Below are positions 36,001-46,855 of a DNA stretch of 64,000 bases, one piece after another (positions within the stretch are counted from its first letter, which is position 1; the number at the start of each line of letters is the position of its first letter). The DNA lies in NCBI GenBank assembly GCA_026874595.1, contig CM049315.1, positions 10,372,664-10,436,663 on the forward strand. Direction: 5' to 3'. The stretch is from Sipunculus nudus (taxonomy: Eukaryota; Annelida; Sipuncula; Golfingiida; Sipunculidae). The position numbers and the translations under genes were made by a program. The notes beneath the pieces were generated by a model, which saw only the letters and a list, made by a program, of their open reading frames with translations, made no database searches and had not been told where the DNA came from.

Positions 36001-39000
36001 CAGAGAAGGGTAAGTCATCCTCCCCTCCACAGGCACAAGAACACAATTTAAGATTACACAGAGATAAATTGCACCTCCATTTAGTGTTCTCAAGGTATAT
36101 ACTTTTTATTGTTGTTCAACAGAAACTTTAGTTGATCTGATTAATTGGGATGTGAATGGAAGAGCATGTAAAGGTCTTTCTAATAGTAATAGATTAAATT
36201 TAGTTTTGTAAAGTCCAGAATGGTCTTAATGCAGAAGCATCCATGTGACACAGTACAGCAGGTACCACAAAAGATATGTGTCAGAAAGCCTGCCTTACAA
36301 TATTGCTTGCAGTTACAATTGAGTCTTTATGTTTTTCAGTGGTACATGTTTAACTAGGGAGTTACTTTATTTTCTGTTTTAGAACTGATTCCAACACTGC
36401 TGAGGTGCTGCAGTATGTCCAGCTGTTGTCTGATTCGGCCAATCACGCAGGAGGACCCTTGTCCACACAGTTTGGCTCGTACAACCCTGCAGGTATGAAT
36501 TGTTATCATATTATGTTTTTACAACCACTTGTCACCAGCTGACTGCTAAAGTTACATGGGCAATTAAGCAGCTGTATCAAGCTTTCATGATTGTCTTGTT
36601 TACTTTTCTCCCTGCAATGAGCAAAGTTCAGAGAAACATGAGCAAAATATATTCCTTTGTGTTCAAGAAAGAGCTACAGTACATTATATGTAATAATCAG
36701 ATGCAAAATTTAAATCCTGCCTTCTTAGTGTAATACATTTATGACTTTAATAATCCTTCAATATTTAAATAACTGAACTGTAGGTGGCGATGCTGTGGCC
36801 AGGTGGTGGGCATCTGTGATGGGAGTGGCTGCTCACTGGCTTCAAGGAGATGACGAAGGGGCTGCACAGCTGTACTCTGTTGTAGACACTTTCCCAAAAG
36901 AGCTGAAGAATGCCAAGTAAGCCTACTTGCAGGGATTCTATGCACTCAAGCCCACAATAATCTGTAGATATTACCGTATTTATTCCAGTTTGGCGATCCC
37001 TCTTATTTCTCGACCCCAAAAAATATTTTGAAAGCATAAATTCTAAAATGACTCTAAATTCTCGACTGCCGATGATGTTTTCTGTGGACAATGTTAAGGT
37101 GACATGCCTCCGTCTCTCACGGGCACCGCAGTTTGTATCTGACTAGATTCTTATTACACTGTGCATCCACATCAAACTTGCTTCTAATAAAATTTATGAA
37201 GATACAAAGATGAGTTTTTCATAATATATAAACATGATAAAGCGTTCAAGAACTAAATGGGTGTCCGTGATGAAACAAACTCGTGTACCATTCCTCTGAT
37301 TAGGGTTGGGACGGTTACCGGTATACGGTATTATCACGATATCTCACAGCCACGGTTATCACACCGTCAACTTTCCTATTATCGTGATATCACGATATCA
37401 GTTTTTGTTCACGATTATGGTTCACAGACAAGCCATTGAATTATATATTTCTGGAGAAAACTGGCATCATAAGAGTCTGTCCATGTTCAAAATAAATGTA
37501 TTTCCAAGAATCACATTTATTTTTATAAACCACATGTATTTGAATACCTGCGTGTCGGTGGAACCGTGTGCTTACGGACTTCGGGAAATGTATGGAAATA
37601 GCAGGATGAATCTTAGAGGACAAAAGCTTGAGAATTCCAGGAGAAAATAACATTATAAAGAAGAGCAATAAAACATATTTATGCTTTTATTGCATGGAAC
37701 GATAAAACATAAAAGTGTCACCATTCGATCGAACATTCCTTACGGGTTGCATATTTTGCCATATAAAATTGGATTGGAATATTTAGCCATGATGGGTATG
37801 ACACGCTCTCCGAAAATTCCGGGATTATCCGGCTTTTTCGTAACTATAGGAAATTTGTGAAACGTTCTGACAAGCGTGATTTGACGATTGGGGCAGGACT
37901 TCCCGCGTCTCAAACTTACACACCTGCAGCGCCTTCATGCAACTTAATCACTTAATGAGTTAATTTGTGGTACTGGCACAATGGGTATAAATAATATTAA
38001 TAGTTAACCCCTCGTATAAAGTCAAGAATTTAAAGGTGGTTGTTATTAATATCATTATTGATGGCTTATCAATGCTCTTATCTATTATTAAAAATATCAC
38101 GATATCACGGTATATCACGATAAAATTTGAATAATCATCATGATATCAAGAACCCATATCGTCCCAACACTACCTCTGATGCAGGTGGAACTGTCATCTT
38201 AGTTAAGTTTAAACAACCCCGGTTAGTTTTTGGATGGGTGACCGCGCGTACCAAACGGGGCCCGATCGAAGGCACGCGAGCTAGGACCATTTCCGGTCGT
38301 ATATATTTTAACGCGCCTTTACTTTCCTGTATTTATTACGTATTATGTAAATAAAAGTTATCTGATAACAGGCATTTATTTTTTATAAAGTCTTCTTCCA
38401 ACTTGATGCAGCTGTTTGTCCCTTTTCGGCCCGCCGATATCGCCGCCTGGCGGGTTAACTTGAAACAACTGGTGGTTACATGAGTTGCCGTCTATGTCAA
38501 GTGATCGTATCTATACGCGAAGTAGTGATCATTTTGTAAAGTGATTGAGCTCAGTTTGATTAATCATTTGCGGACTGCGTATAATTCATGTGACGGTTGG
38601 AAGCCCGTTTGTAGAAAATACTGTTAAGCTAACAAAACAAACTTATATACGACCAAATTATCACTCAATTCATATGACCGCTCGAGTGTCAGAGCGGCTC
38701 TGCGTCTCTACGGAAGGTTATCAAACCGTATGCCTCTAATATCTTGACCACCGCAAATTCTGCATGAAGATAATTTTCAAATATCCTCCATTATCTCGAC
38801 CTCTGAGAAAATTAATTATTTTTAAGTGGTCGCCAAATTAGAATAAATACGGTAGTTCTTCCTACATTAATGAACAGATACCTTTAAATTATACATATAA
38901 GCCTATTGTTCTTATTGGGCAATAAGTTTGCGAGTCTAGTGTGGTTAGTAATTTGTTCCATTCATTTTTACAACATATTTTTGTGGCTATACCTTTTAAT

Positions 39001-42000
39001 TTTATAAATTTAGGGTCAATCTCATAACCATAATTGACCACAGAAAGAAGATGAAACTTGTGCATGTAGTTTCCTTTTTTGAGATGCATGTATTTTTACC
39101 CATGTTGATATTGATCATTCAATGGATGAATTACATTAGATGGTATCCTGTTCCTTGCACGGAGATTGGTTTTAAAAATTGTCCTAGAGGTGTGATTTTT
39201 GTGGTATAATAAAAAAGGCATCTTATGGTTAAAATTAAAAGGCGGCTGTTTAACTTCAGTTGTTTTTTGCTTTTATCCAGTGATCCTCTTCCCAAAGCAA
39301 TGTACATGGCTTACAGAGCCAGGAAAAGCTTCATGCTGTCAGATATGGGGACATGCTATTACAACTGTACAAAACAGTGCAACAGAGCTGGGAAGATGCT
39401 GCGAGAGAGTCTGGCAGCTTTATCAGCACAGCAGGAACAGCCTAATATAGAACAGGTGAGTTAAACAAAACTTGGCTGCAGGTGTACATTCATATCTTTG
39501 TAGACAGGAAGCCACATGACAGCTTGGAGGGCTTAACTTTAGGTGATTTGAATATTAGAGGTATGGAAATGTAAGTTTTCAGTAGTGTACATAAATTGTT
39601 TTGATATGTTGGCAGGTACATCAGTGGTAGTATATTATTCTAGTGGCAAGTGTCCAGGTACACAAATACTGAATTGTAATTTAAACTTGGGTACAACAGG
39701 CAATTCCTTAAATCTGAGACATCTAAATACAGAGTAGACATGTGCCGTTTTAGTTCATATTCTTTCATTATTGAATGGAATGAGCAAATTATTAACGTCA
39801 TCAGAGGCAGCTGATGCCCAGTCATGGTGTCTGTTGTGATTGAAGGAAAATATCAAAGTTGGATAATATAGCAGATGTTAACATTCTCTGGTCTGGTAGA
39901 ACATGTTGGGAATTTCTAATTTTCTGTAGCTTGTTGCTGTCTAACTGGAAAATGTACAGATTGTGTGAACACTCAAAGCTTAAACTCTAAGGGTAAAATG
40001 GAAGTCCGTAAGAGACTGACAACAGAAAATGGAACAGAATAGGTTAACAAGGGAGAATGATAAAAACAGTATTAATAGGGAATTACAAATAAGGGATTGT
40101 CATTGAATGATTACATATCAGACTGAGGATAAGTGATAGTGGAAATGGTGGAATGTAAAGTGATACTGGGGAATTCACAAAAAAAGATTTACGGTGTGTG
40201 ATTGTTCAAAATGATACAAATATATTGACTAGTAGGAGTGGTACAGGATAAGTTGACCCTGATTGAACCTTAGAAATCATACAGATAGCTTGACAACAGT
40301 GAATCACAATGAGATTGACAGCATAGAATAACAAAGACAAAATGGCAGGTAGGAATGAAACAGTAGGTTGACTAGAGTATGTTACAGGAGTGACAATGGG
40401 GAATGCTACAGAATTGATAATAAGCCTACAGTGCTTTGGACTAGATAGGCAGTGGGGGAATGATATTGAGTAGTTTATCAGTGGAGAATTACAGTGGAGA
40501 ATTAAAAATGGCCTGCCATGTGAGAATACTGGCAGGGGCCAAGGTGCATTGTAGTTGCATTGCAGTTCATATTAAATATGCAGTGCTCCTACAGTGCAAC
40601 CATGGAAACTGCCCACCCAACCTGTGTTTCACAAGAGGTTGAAGGTATCAGCAACAAAGCACCGGAGATGATCCTTCTTGTCAGTTTATTTAGTCTTGCA
40701 CATTTTATAGTAGAAAAAATACAACTATTCTTTGTTTACTCTACAGGATGAAATATGCTCATCTTTTGCTATTTATGGGATGTAATTCTCAGGGAAGTCA
40801 AACATGAAAATACTACATAGATTATAGTTATCATTCTTTACATTGGCAATAAACCTTCCCATGTAAATTTAGAGCGAATTTATTAGCTGTAGTATATAGG
40901 TACACAAAATGTCTTGAAGGAAATTTGATGGCTGGAGTCCAATAGCTTGCCATTAAATGATACCAAATATTATTGAAATGTGTCTGGGAATGGAAATATG
41001 TCAAGCTGCCATTACTGGGAAATGGGGCAATGCATAAGTTGTATTCATATCAACACTGTAATGTCTGATTTCTTAATTTTTTCAGGCGATGCAGCTCCTT
41101 GTTTGTGATTGGCTGCTGAGCACGAGAACTGACATTTGGGAACAGGAGAAGAACCAAAAGGACGTCTCCAGCTCCACAGTGTCACAGGCTGACCTGCTGG
41201 CTTTCCAGAGTGACCTGGCAGCCCTGCGCAAACTGTCACAGTCACTTAAAGCTGCACTGCCAAGGGTATGCTGTCTTTTGTATACCTTGAAAATGGGGTT
41301 TTATGGCAAGTTGCTATTCTGTCAAAGTAAAAGGCATCAACCAGGTTTATGGGAAAAAAACTGATAAAGTTTTGTTTTCCTTTGACATCAAGACATTTTA
41401 ACACATTTCTGGTGAAATTGAAATTGATTTTAATATATACTATATATTATTAACTGCTAAAATAATGGTTTAATTGTTCTCCCCTAAAAGAAATAATTTT
41501 GCTTCAAAGTAAAGATGTTCTTTTTATTGTTAGTGAATTTCTCTGCATTGTTTAAAGGAGTTATTTTATTTTGTGATTGTAACAGGTTTTCCTGCATGAA
41601 GCCACAGCCCGCTTGATGGCAGGTGCAAGCCCGTCCAGAACACAGCAGCTGTTGGATATTGCTATTCGTAGACGTCATCCATCAGGCACAAAAGGTGGGT
41701 CTGTTATGAAGCTAGTCTGATTGGAGGGCTTGGCAGGGCTTAGAAAGTTACTTCAGAAAGAGAATGAATACTGTGGTTTGCTATTCATTTATGAGGGATT
41801 AAGTTTCTCCAACAAAACCTGTATGAATAGCAGGCTCCATCTTTAAAGCTGGGAAGTTATTTATGTCAAAGCCTTATTGTAGCATCAACAGTACAGATGT
41901 AAGAGATTGATTAAGTTTGTCAATAATGAAGAAGAATTTCCACATATGATGTTCCCTTGTCAAATTCAATTATTAATAGATATACTTTGTTTAGGTTTTA

Positions 42001-42631
42001 TGCTGTTTGATGAGACAGCAAGAATAGTTGCTTTGCAAAACATCAGATAATCTAAATTTAACCCTGCTAATATAAAGCCACCCACAGTATTACTATATAT
42101 TGCAGTTACATAAAGTGTATTATTTCACATTATAACAATATGACCACTTAGATATGTTAATAAAATTTTTCCAACAATAGCCACAGCATATGATTCAAGG
42201 TTAAGCTTGAGAAAGGGAAAGGGCTGTTTATTCCACAATTTATTGGGTGTAACCATATAATTTCTTATTATTAGTTTTACCATTGCTGATAATTTTGTAA
42301 AAAAAATAATTAATATCCATCATTGTCTGAAAATACCATGTGCTTTCATGACGTTATTTTGCATTATTACTTGAACAATACTTTTGTATTTCCAGATCCT
42401 AGGGTCCATCAAAAGGACCAGAACAACTGGGAACAAGCCACTGCCATGGTGATGACGTGTAAACATTTCCCGTCATCCATGTTGTCCTCAAGTACCCAGA
42501 AGACCTCACTTTTAGCCGAGGCTTCAAAAACTTTTGAAAGACTTGGCCACAGAAAGGCCTTGCAGAACTGTCGTAATTTGATGACATGGAACAGCACAAA
42601 ACAGAGCCCACCTGTAGAGGCTGATTTATAA
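20910..42631 (+). CDS. SREBF: Sterol regulatory element-binding protein (SREBP)
   Basis: Nineteen exons: 20910-21018, 28303-28490, 29448-29654, 30170-30478, 31287-31601, 31903-32023, 32379-32519, 32942-33127, 33750-33928, 34193-34451, 34840-35006, 35366-35528, 35892-36009, 36383-36492, 36784-36916, 39281-39455, 41086-41265, 41586-41694, 42396-42631. All are GT-AG; phases close to 1134 codons plus TAA, near human SREBP-1/2 length. SREBP is an ER membrane-bound transcription factor; when sterols or certain lipids fall, SCAP escorts it to the Golgi, S1P and S2P release the bHLH-ZIP half, and it activates lipid synthesis genes. Acidic N-terminus, Gln-rich region, bHLH-ZIP 342-416, TM1 about 478-496, luminal loop, TM2 about 530-557, C-terminal regulatory domain. 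The ATG has a strong Kozak context (AGCCATGG). Intron 1 is 7.3 kb. As one broadly SREBP-like gene it cannot be assigned to SREBF1 or SREBF2. Confidence 0.96.
21019..23870 (+). other. SREBP intron 1, left part
   Basis: AT-rich, no nested gene recognised. A 28-bp tandem duplication (AGATGTGTTGAAGACAAGCT...) occurs at 22417-22444 and 22448-22475. Open frames at 21066-21483 and 23014-23739 have no recognisable domain. Confidence 0.55.
23871..28186 (+). mobile_element. Family A element in SREBP intron 1
   Basis: Begins AGCTCAGCTGACTATAAG at 23871. Ends with TCAGCTGAGC (28153-28162), the perfect palindrome GACCCATGGGTC (28168-28179) and CCTTGTT. GCTCAGCTGA near the 5' end and TCAGCTGAGC near the 3' end are 10-bp inverted matches placed asymmetrically, and the 3' palindrome follows the second one. 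That layout resembles Helitron2/Helentron-type elements. The interior has two diverged units of about 690 bp (about 24000-24560 and 24670-25200) and the 560-bp tandem array at 25562-27242. No replicase or helicase is encoded. Confidence 0.7.
25562..27242 (+). repeat. Three tandem copies of a 560-bp unit
   Basis: TAATTCCTTACTTCAGAAGA starts each copy at 25562, 26121 and 26681; spacing is 559 and 560 bp and the copies are nearly identical. Within each unit a segment of about 70 bp (ATGATTGYAACKTTTGCAA...AACTTATAKTTTCA) is itself doubled. It lies inside the family A element in SREBP intron 1. Confidence 0.95.
28303..28490 (+). CDS. SREBF: SREBP exon 2: activation domain core
   Basis: Encodes residues 37-99. 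[11 protein letters not shown]...DLFNGQL parallels the DIEDMLQ...FPDLF segment of vertebrate SREBPs, which recruits CBP/p300 and Mediator. A KEEP motif (IKEEPNQ) is a possible sumoylation site. Donor GTCAGT. Confidence 0.9.
28491..31286 (+). other. SREBP introns 2-4
   Basis: Introns 28491-29447, 29655-30169 and 30479-31286. AT-rich, with a G-run of about 13 near 30580-30592. No transposon end or nested gene recognised. Introns 6-14 are likewise unremarkable. Confidence 0.6.
29448..30478 (+). CDS. SREBF: SREBP exons 3-4: Gln/Pro-rich region
   Basis: Exon 3 is 29448-29654 (residues 100-168) and exon 4 is 30170-30478 (169-271). Both are Gln/Pro-rich; a run of six Gln (175-180), one Arg and five Gln (182-186) is encoded by mixed CAG/CAA, which limits slippage. 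Such regions in SREBP-2 and other factors add activation potential and are poorly conserved in sequence. Confidence 0.88.
31287..32023 (+). CDS. SREBF: SREBP exons 5-6: bHLH leucine zipper
   Basis: Exon 5 (31287-31601) ends with basic region and helix 1: [20 protein letters not shown]355 in EKRYR is the SREBP-specific replacement of the usual bHLH arginine and allows binding to SREs as well as E-boxes. Exon 6 (31903-32023) supplies helix 2 ([14 protein letters not shown]) and the start of the zipper ([10 protein letters not shown]). The intron falls in the loop at KEAK|LNKS. Confidence 0.97.
32379..32519 (+). CDS. SREBF: SREBP exon 7: acidic Ser/Pro linker
   Basis: Encodes residues 417-463 between zipper and membrane. 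Rich in SP and SD pairs. It ends with TDSGVSS, the last Ser spanning the exon 7/8 junction, which matches the DSGxxS phosphodegron pattern. Function of this stretch is inferred only. Confidence 0.87.
32942..33928 (+). CDS. SREBF: SREBP exons 8-9: membrane hairpin and cleavage sites
   Basis: Exon 8 (32942-33127) has DRSRMVLC at 474-481, the family's DRSR motif just before TM1; S2P should cut L480-C481. N491-P492 in TM1 is the Asn-Pro pair needed for S2P cleavage. The short luminal loop contains R516-Q-L-Q519, fitting the S1P pattern R-x-hydrophobic-x. Exon 9 (33750-33928) starts with EKSWLEW and carries TM2 (about 530-557), then a cytosolic YWRKRY segment. Confidence 0.93.
34193..42631 (+). 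CDS. SREBF: SREBP exons 10-19: C-terminal regulatory domain
   Basis: Encodes residues 586-1134, the cytosolic helical domain that binds SCAP. Recognisable family segments are [17 protein letters not shown] (exon 10), [16 protein letters not shown] (exon 11), RYFLSRAR (exon 12), [20 protein letters not shown] (exons 14-15) and [13 protein letters not shown] (exon 16). Short exons and conserved phases support the model; the stop is TAA at 42629-42631. Confidence 0.92.
37301..38172. mobile_element. hAT-like element, 872 bp, nested
   Basis: Ends TAGGGTTGGGACG and CGTCCCAACACTA are inverted repeats. CCTCTGAT occurs directly outside both ends (37293-37300 and 38173-38180), a perfect 8-bp target-site duplication as made by hAT transposases. 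Just inside the ends are ATCACGATATC palindromic stretches. Short frames within (for example 37306-37650) show no transposase, so it is non-autonomous. Nested in the TA-flanked element, hence younger than it. Confidence 0.85.
38193..38248 (+). pseudogene. Possible 5S rRNA-derived fragment
   Basis: GGTTAGTTTTTGGATGGGTG (about 38221-38240), then ACC, resembles the box C part of 5S rRNA (GGTTAGTACTTGGATGGGAG). The preceding TAGTTAAG fits weakly to the AAGTTAAGC part. Too degenerate for a working gene; a 5S-derived SINE relic is possible. Confidence 0.3.
39456..41085 (+). other. SREBP intron 16, no other gene
   Basis: A stretch of about 1.6 kb with many diverged AGTGGAGAAT / GACAATGGGGAAT-type words between about 40010 and 40520, hinting at an old minisatellite. 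No transposon ends or nested gene recognised. Introns 17 (41266-41585) and 18 (41695-42395) show nothing. Confidence 0.5.
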
Positions 42632-43440
42632 CAGACATTCATAGGTCACTGCCAGCAGGTCAAAGGTCATCAAAACTTGAATGTTGTTTATGTATCACTG
42701 ACTAACCATCTTCTCATGGAAAATTAGAAGATGTAAGAAAAGATTTCATACTCAAGTATTGGTTGCATATAATATAGATATTTTTGTCATTACTTTTTCT
42801 TTGTTGTAAAATTTAAGATTACAACATTTTAATAGTCTCTCTACATTTATCAGAATGTCAAAAACTTGAGTCATGATATAAAGCTTAGAGCTGAAAGTTT
42901 TAAATTCACAAATGGAAATATGAACATGAATTATTTTAGTTAACCAATGACTTTTTGTACTATTAGCTAATACTTTTGGTTTTTCCACCAAATCATAGTA
43001 CAAGCTTGATATCACATTCAGATATCACAAAGCAGAATACTGTTTTGTATTGATTAATTCATTTATATAAAATGTCTTAAGTTTGCACAAAGACCAAGCT
43101 GGGAGTGATCTTTAATACAAGTTTGAGAGGGTTTGGGTATGTTCAGTCCTTTCATTCTTGGAATTAACTACTTTGTGCATATGATGTAGCTATTTATGAT
43201 AAGTTTTTCATGTGTTGCCAAGAAGGTCTTTCACACTGCTCAAGGTTGTTACACAACTGGCTGTGTACAGTTTGTCTTTGTGTATGTGCATATACATATC
43301 CTAGTATATAAGTAATTAAACTGTAAAATGTGAACTTGCTTTTCTAGTTTGACAGTCAAAACATGTGTATGTATAATACCATATGTGTGACAGTGCTTGA
43401 TGCAGGAACCAACAAATGTTTTAAATTAATCTATATTAAT
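42632..43440 (+). other. SREBP 3' UTR and flank
   Basis: Downstream of the stop codon. No AATAAA was seen, but ATTAAA at 43315-43320, a common variant poly(A) signal, would give a 3' UTR of about 0.7 kb. A Helitron-like element begins at 43445. Confidence 0.4.
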
Positions 43441-43444
43441 TGTA

Positions 43445-45463
43445 TCCCCAGACAAAGTCGGGGGATACTATGTTTTCATACCAGTCCCGCCGCCGCCGCC
43501 GCATATAAATCTTGTTGGTGCGATAACCCAAAAAATATTTCACGGAACTTTACCAAACTTGGTATATGTATAGATATGGGTAAGAGGACGATGCCTATTT
43601 AAAATGAGGTCATGACCTTTACTAGGAGAGTGTCCTTGACCTTGAATAGCTCCAATTTTGGGGAAAATCACACAAATTCTTTAATATCTCAAGAAATCTT
43701 GCATGGATTTATCCCAAAATCAAGTTGATGGAAGATCATGGATAGGGTTGTCATGTTTCAGAAACTGGTGGCGCCACCCATTATTCTTTACTTGTTTTCA
43801 TGCCGTTTAATACCCCCAAAATTGCCACCTAACAGTACTGTGAGCATTATAAGTCAAAAACTAATGGACAGATTTCTTTTATATTATGCATATATGTAGG
43901 TATGGGTTATGGGATGATGTTTATTTAAATTGGGGTCATGACCTTTCCTATGATAGTGGCCTTGACCTTGAATATTGCCATATATGGTGAAAATCACACA
44001 CCTCTTATGATATCTCCAGTGTTGATAGCCATATGGATTTCAAACAAGACTTATGTATGGCCCACCGCTAAAGTAAGAACCCTATAGGTTCTAGGGTCAT
44101 GAGGTCAAAGGTCAAGGTCACTGGACTGGCATTTTAAAAGATACTGTGGATGCATTTTAAGCCAAACTTTCATCCCAGGTCTTCCATCTTGAATATATAG
44201 CTCACTTGCCAATAGTGGATGATCCATATGAATTTTGGGGTCACAAGGTCAAAGGTCAAGGCCACAGGAGCTATCTGTCCAAAAATTAGTTTCTGGATGA
44301 TAATTCCTTCTTTTATTGATGTATGGATTTCAAACTTGACTTGTATTTGACCCATTGGAAAAGCAAGACCCGAATTGATTTTGGGGTCATGAGGTCAAAG
44401 GTCAAGGTCACAGGAAACCTCTTTAAAAAGGTTGTGGATGCAATTTCAGCCAAATAATTCATCTCAGATCTTTCATCTTGCACATATAGTTCACCTGCTA
44501 AGAGTGGAAGACCCCTATCAATTTTGATGTCACAAGGTCAAAGGTGAAGGTCACAGGAGCCATCTGTCCAAAAATTAGTTTCTGGATGATAATTCCTGCT
44601 TTTATTGATGTATGGATTTCAAACTTGACTTGTATATGTCCCATTGGAAAAGTAAGACCTGAATTGATTTTGGGGTCATGAGGTCAAAGGTCAAGGTCAC
44701 AGGACACATCTTTAAAAAGATGTGGATGCATTTTCAGCCAAACATTTCATCTCAGATCTTTCATCTTGCACATATAGTTCACCTGCCAAGAGAGGAAGAA
44801 CTCGATCAATTTTGAGGTCACAAGGTCAAAGGTGAAGGTCACAGGAGCCATCTGTCAAAAAATTAGTTTCTGGATGATAATTCCTGCTTTTATTGATGTA
44901 TGGTTTTCAAACTTGACTTGCATATGTCCCATAGGAAAAGCAAGACCAAAATTGATTTTGGGGTCATGAGGTCAAAGGTCAAGATCACAGGACACATCTT
45001 TAAAAAGATGTGGATGCATTTTCAGCCAAACATTTCATCTCAGATCTTCCATCTTGCACATATAGTTCTCCTGCCAAGAGAGGAAGAAAACTATCAATTT
45101 AAGGTCACAAGGTCAAAGGTGAAGGTCACAGGAGCCACCTGTAAAAAAAAATTAGTTTCTGAATGATCATTCCTGCTTTATTGATGTATAGATTTCAAAC
45201 TTGACTTGCATATGTCCAATTGGAAAAGCAAGACCCAAATTGATTTTGGGGTCATGAGGTCAAGGTCACAGGACACATCTTTAAAAAGATCAAGGTCACA
45301 GGACCAACATCTTCAACAAGATTGTGGATTGTTAGATGGAAGAAACAATAAATATGCCAAGTGTCAGTATATGCTGCTAAAAATGGGGGTCTGTTCTTAA
45401 AGGGGGGGGGGGCCTACTATGTCTGGGGATACTCTGGCACCTGTGGTGCCAAGAAATGTCTAG
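43445..45463 (+). mobile_element. Helitron-like element, family B (2.0 kb)
   Basis: Preceded by A, it starts TCCCCAGACAAAGTCGGGGG and ends ...CTAG followed by T, the canonical Helitron TC/CTRR ends and A^T target. Nine bases before CTAG is the hairpin GGCACC-TGT-GGTGCC (45436-45450). TATCCCCAGACA at the 5' end (43443-43454) is the perfect reverse complement of TGTCTGGGGATA (45420-45431) just before that hairpin. A CCGCCGCCGCCGC tract and AATATTTCACGGA lie near the 5' end. The interior is tandem repeats and no RepHel gene is present, so it is non-autonomous. It lies just past the SREBP 3' end. Confidence 0.8.
44102..45265 (+). repeat. 289-bp tandem repeats carrying AGGTCA clusters
   Basis: The landmark GTTTCTGGATGATAATT recurs at 44289, 44578, 44866 and, as GTTTCTGAATGATCATT, at 45155: a period of 288-289 bp. 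Each unit has two clusters of AGGTCA-A-AGGTCA/GGTGA-AGGTCA about 145 bp apart; cluster starts are 44102, 44246, 44392, 44535, 44681, 44823, 44969, 45109 and 45256. The best ones are perfect DR1 plus an adjacent third half-site, which also makes TCAAGGTCA, the ERR/SF-1 extended half-site. Confidence 0.92.
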
Positions 45464-45685
45464 TTATTGAGTATGGCAAAAGTGTTGTGGTGTGCTTAAT
45501 GAATCCCCCCTTCCCTTTCTCCATGGAATGATGGCAAGAGCAAATCATGATATTGGAGACCGGTAACTAAATTAAAACTTAGTGTCCAGGCCAGGACCTA
45601 TCATCATACTTTTATACTAAGCTATAGTGACATCTGCACAACTGTCTAGAGGGCCGCGTTAAAAAAATTTGCAATAGCTTATTGT

Positions 45686-46725
45686 ATCCGCCAAAACAAA
45701 GTTTTGCAGATACTATGTTTGGCCGCTGCCGCAGCATTAGTTTAAGTAGAATTCCTCTGAGACCCATGGACCAAACTTTTCGAAACCAAGCATAGTTATT
45801 CGTTTTCCTGAGAAGTTGTACCTAACAAATACAGGTGGTGCCACCTGTAGTCCTTATTGTACAGTATGAATCTGGGCGTCTTTATAATAACAGCCAAATC
45901 TCAGGAGCGGTTCAATGTGTTGAGCTGAAATTGTGCATGTCCATAGATCTTGAATACCTCCATCTCATATTCAAAACTGGTGGCGCCATCTGCAATTGTT
46001 TTTGTGTGGCGTGCAACCACACGTTTGCTTAAGGGGAAATTTGCCCAAATCTCTGGAGTGGTTCAATGTATTGGTCTAAAATTTGGCATGTACATCCATC
46101 TTGGAGAGTTTACTCATACACCAGACAGGTGGTGCCACCTACCTTACCATTTTCATAGTATAAATTATTGCCCTTTTTTCATGAGTGATTTGCCGTATTG
46201 GCCTGAAATTATGCTTGTCCAAAGATCATATGTACCTCTATCTCCTATTCAAGACTTGTGGCACTACCTGCAATCATGTTTGTTTGGTGTCCATCCTTGC
46301 ATTTTCTTTAGGTGAAAATTGCTCATATCTCTGGAGTGGTTCAATGTATAGGTCTGTAATTCGGCATGTACATCCATCTTGGAGAGTTTTCATGTTTTCA
46401 CCCTTTTCATTGTTGCATTTGTTTTTGGGTGGTGACCATCCATCTATTTGCTTTGTGTAAAAGTTATAAAAATCTATCAGCCTGAAATCTTGCATATTTA
46501 TCCATCTGGGATAGCCTTGTTGTAGACCAGACAGGTGGTGCCACCTGCTGTTCTGTTTTTGTAGAATACATTGATGCACTTTTTCTCAGGACTGGTGTCT
46601 CACGCTCAGCCTGAAATCTTGGATGGTGTATTCATCTGTAGATCTGCTTTTGGTGAAAAATTGCATATATAGAAGGAATTTAATTGGCATCACGGATACC
46701 AAAAATTTTGAGTCCTGCCATGACA
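45686..46725 (+). mobile_element. Family B-related element, 5' end and tandem interior
   Basis: Starts after A with TCCGCCAAAACAAAGTTTTG, then CAGATACTATG and CCGCTGCCGC, the same layout as the family B 5' end with a different palindrome. Inside, GGTTCAATGTRTT...GCATGTCCATAGATCTTG-type units recur at about 45905, 46058 and 46338, with GGTGGTGCCACCTG between. I did not find a matching CTAG terminus, so the right end is approximate and the element may be truncated. Confidence 0.5.
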
Positions 46726-46855
46726 GGAACTTTCCATGCCTTACTTGTGGCTTATACCCATATTCAATATCCAAAATGGTTTCCTCGCCTTTGGTTCATC
46801 TTTCTGATAACAACTTTATTAAAAAGTTAAAATAAGTGTTTTATTCAGTTTTATT

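Larger units (their letters stand above)
36974..38852. mobile_element. TA-flanked inverted-repeat element in SREBP intron 15
   Basis: The left end CCGTATTTATTCCAGTTTGG at 36974 is the reverse complement, with few mismatches, of the right end CCAAATTAGAATAAATACGG at 38833-38852. TA lies on both outer sides (36972-36973 and 38853-38854), as expected of a TA target duplication. Without the nested hAT-like element it would be about 1.0 kb. No transposase was found. Tc1/mariner-type or a similar TA-targeting family is plausible. Confidence 0.75.
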
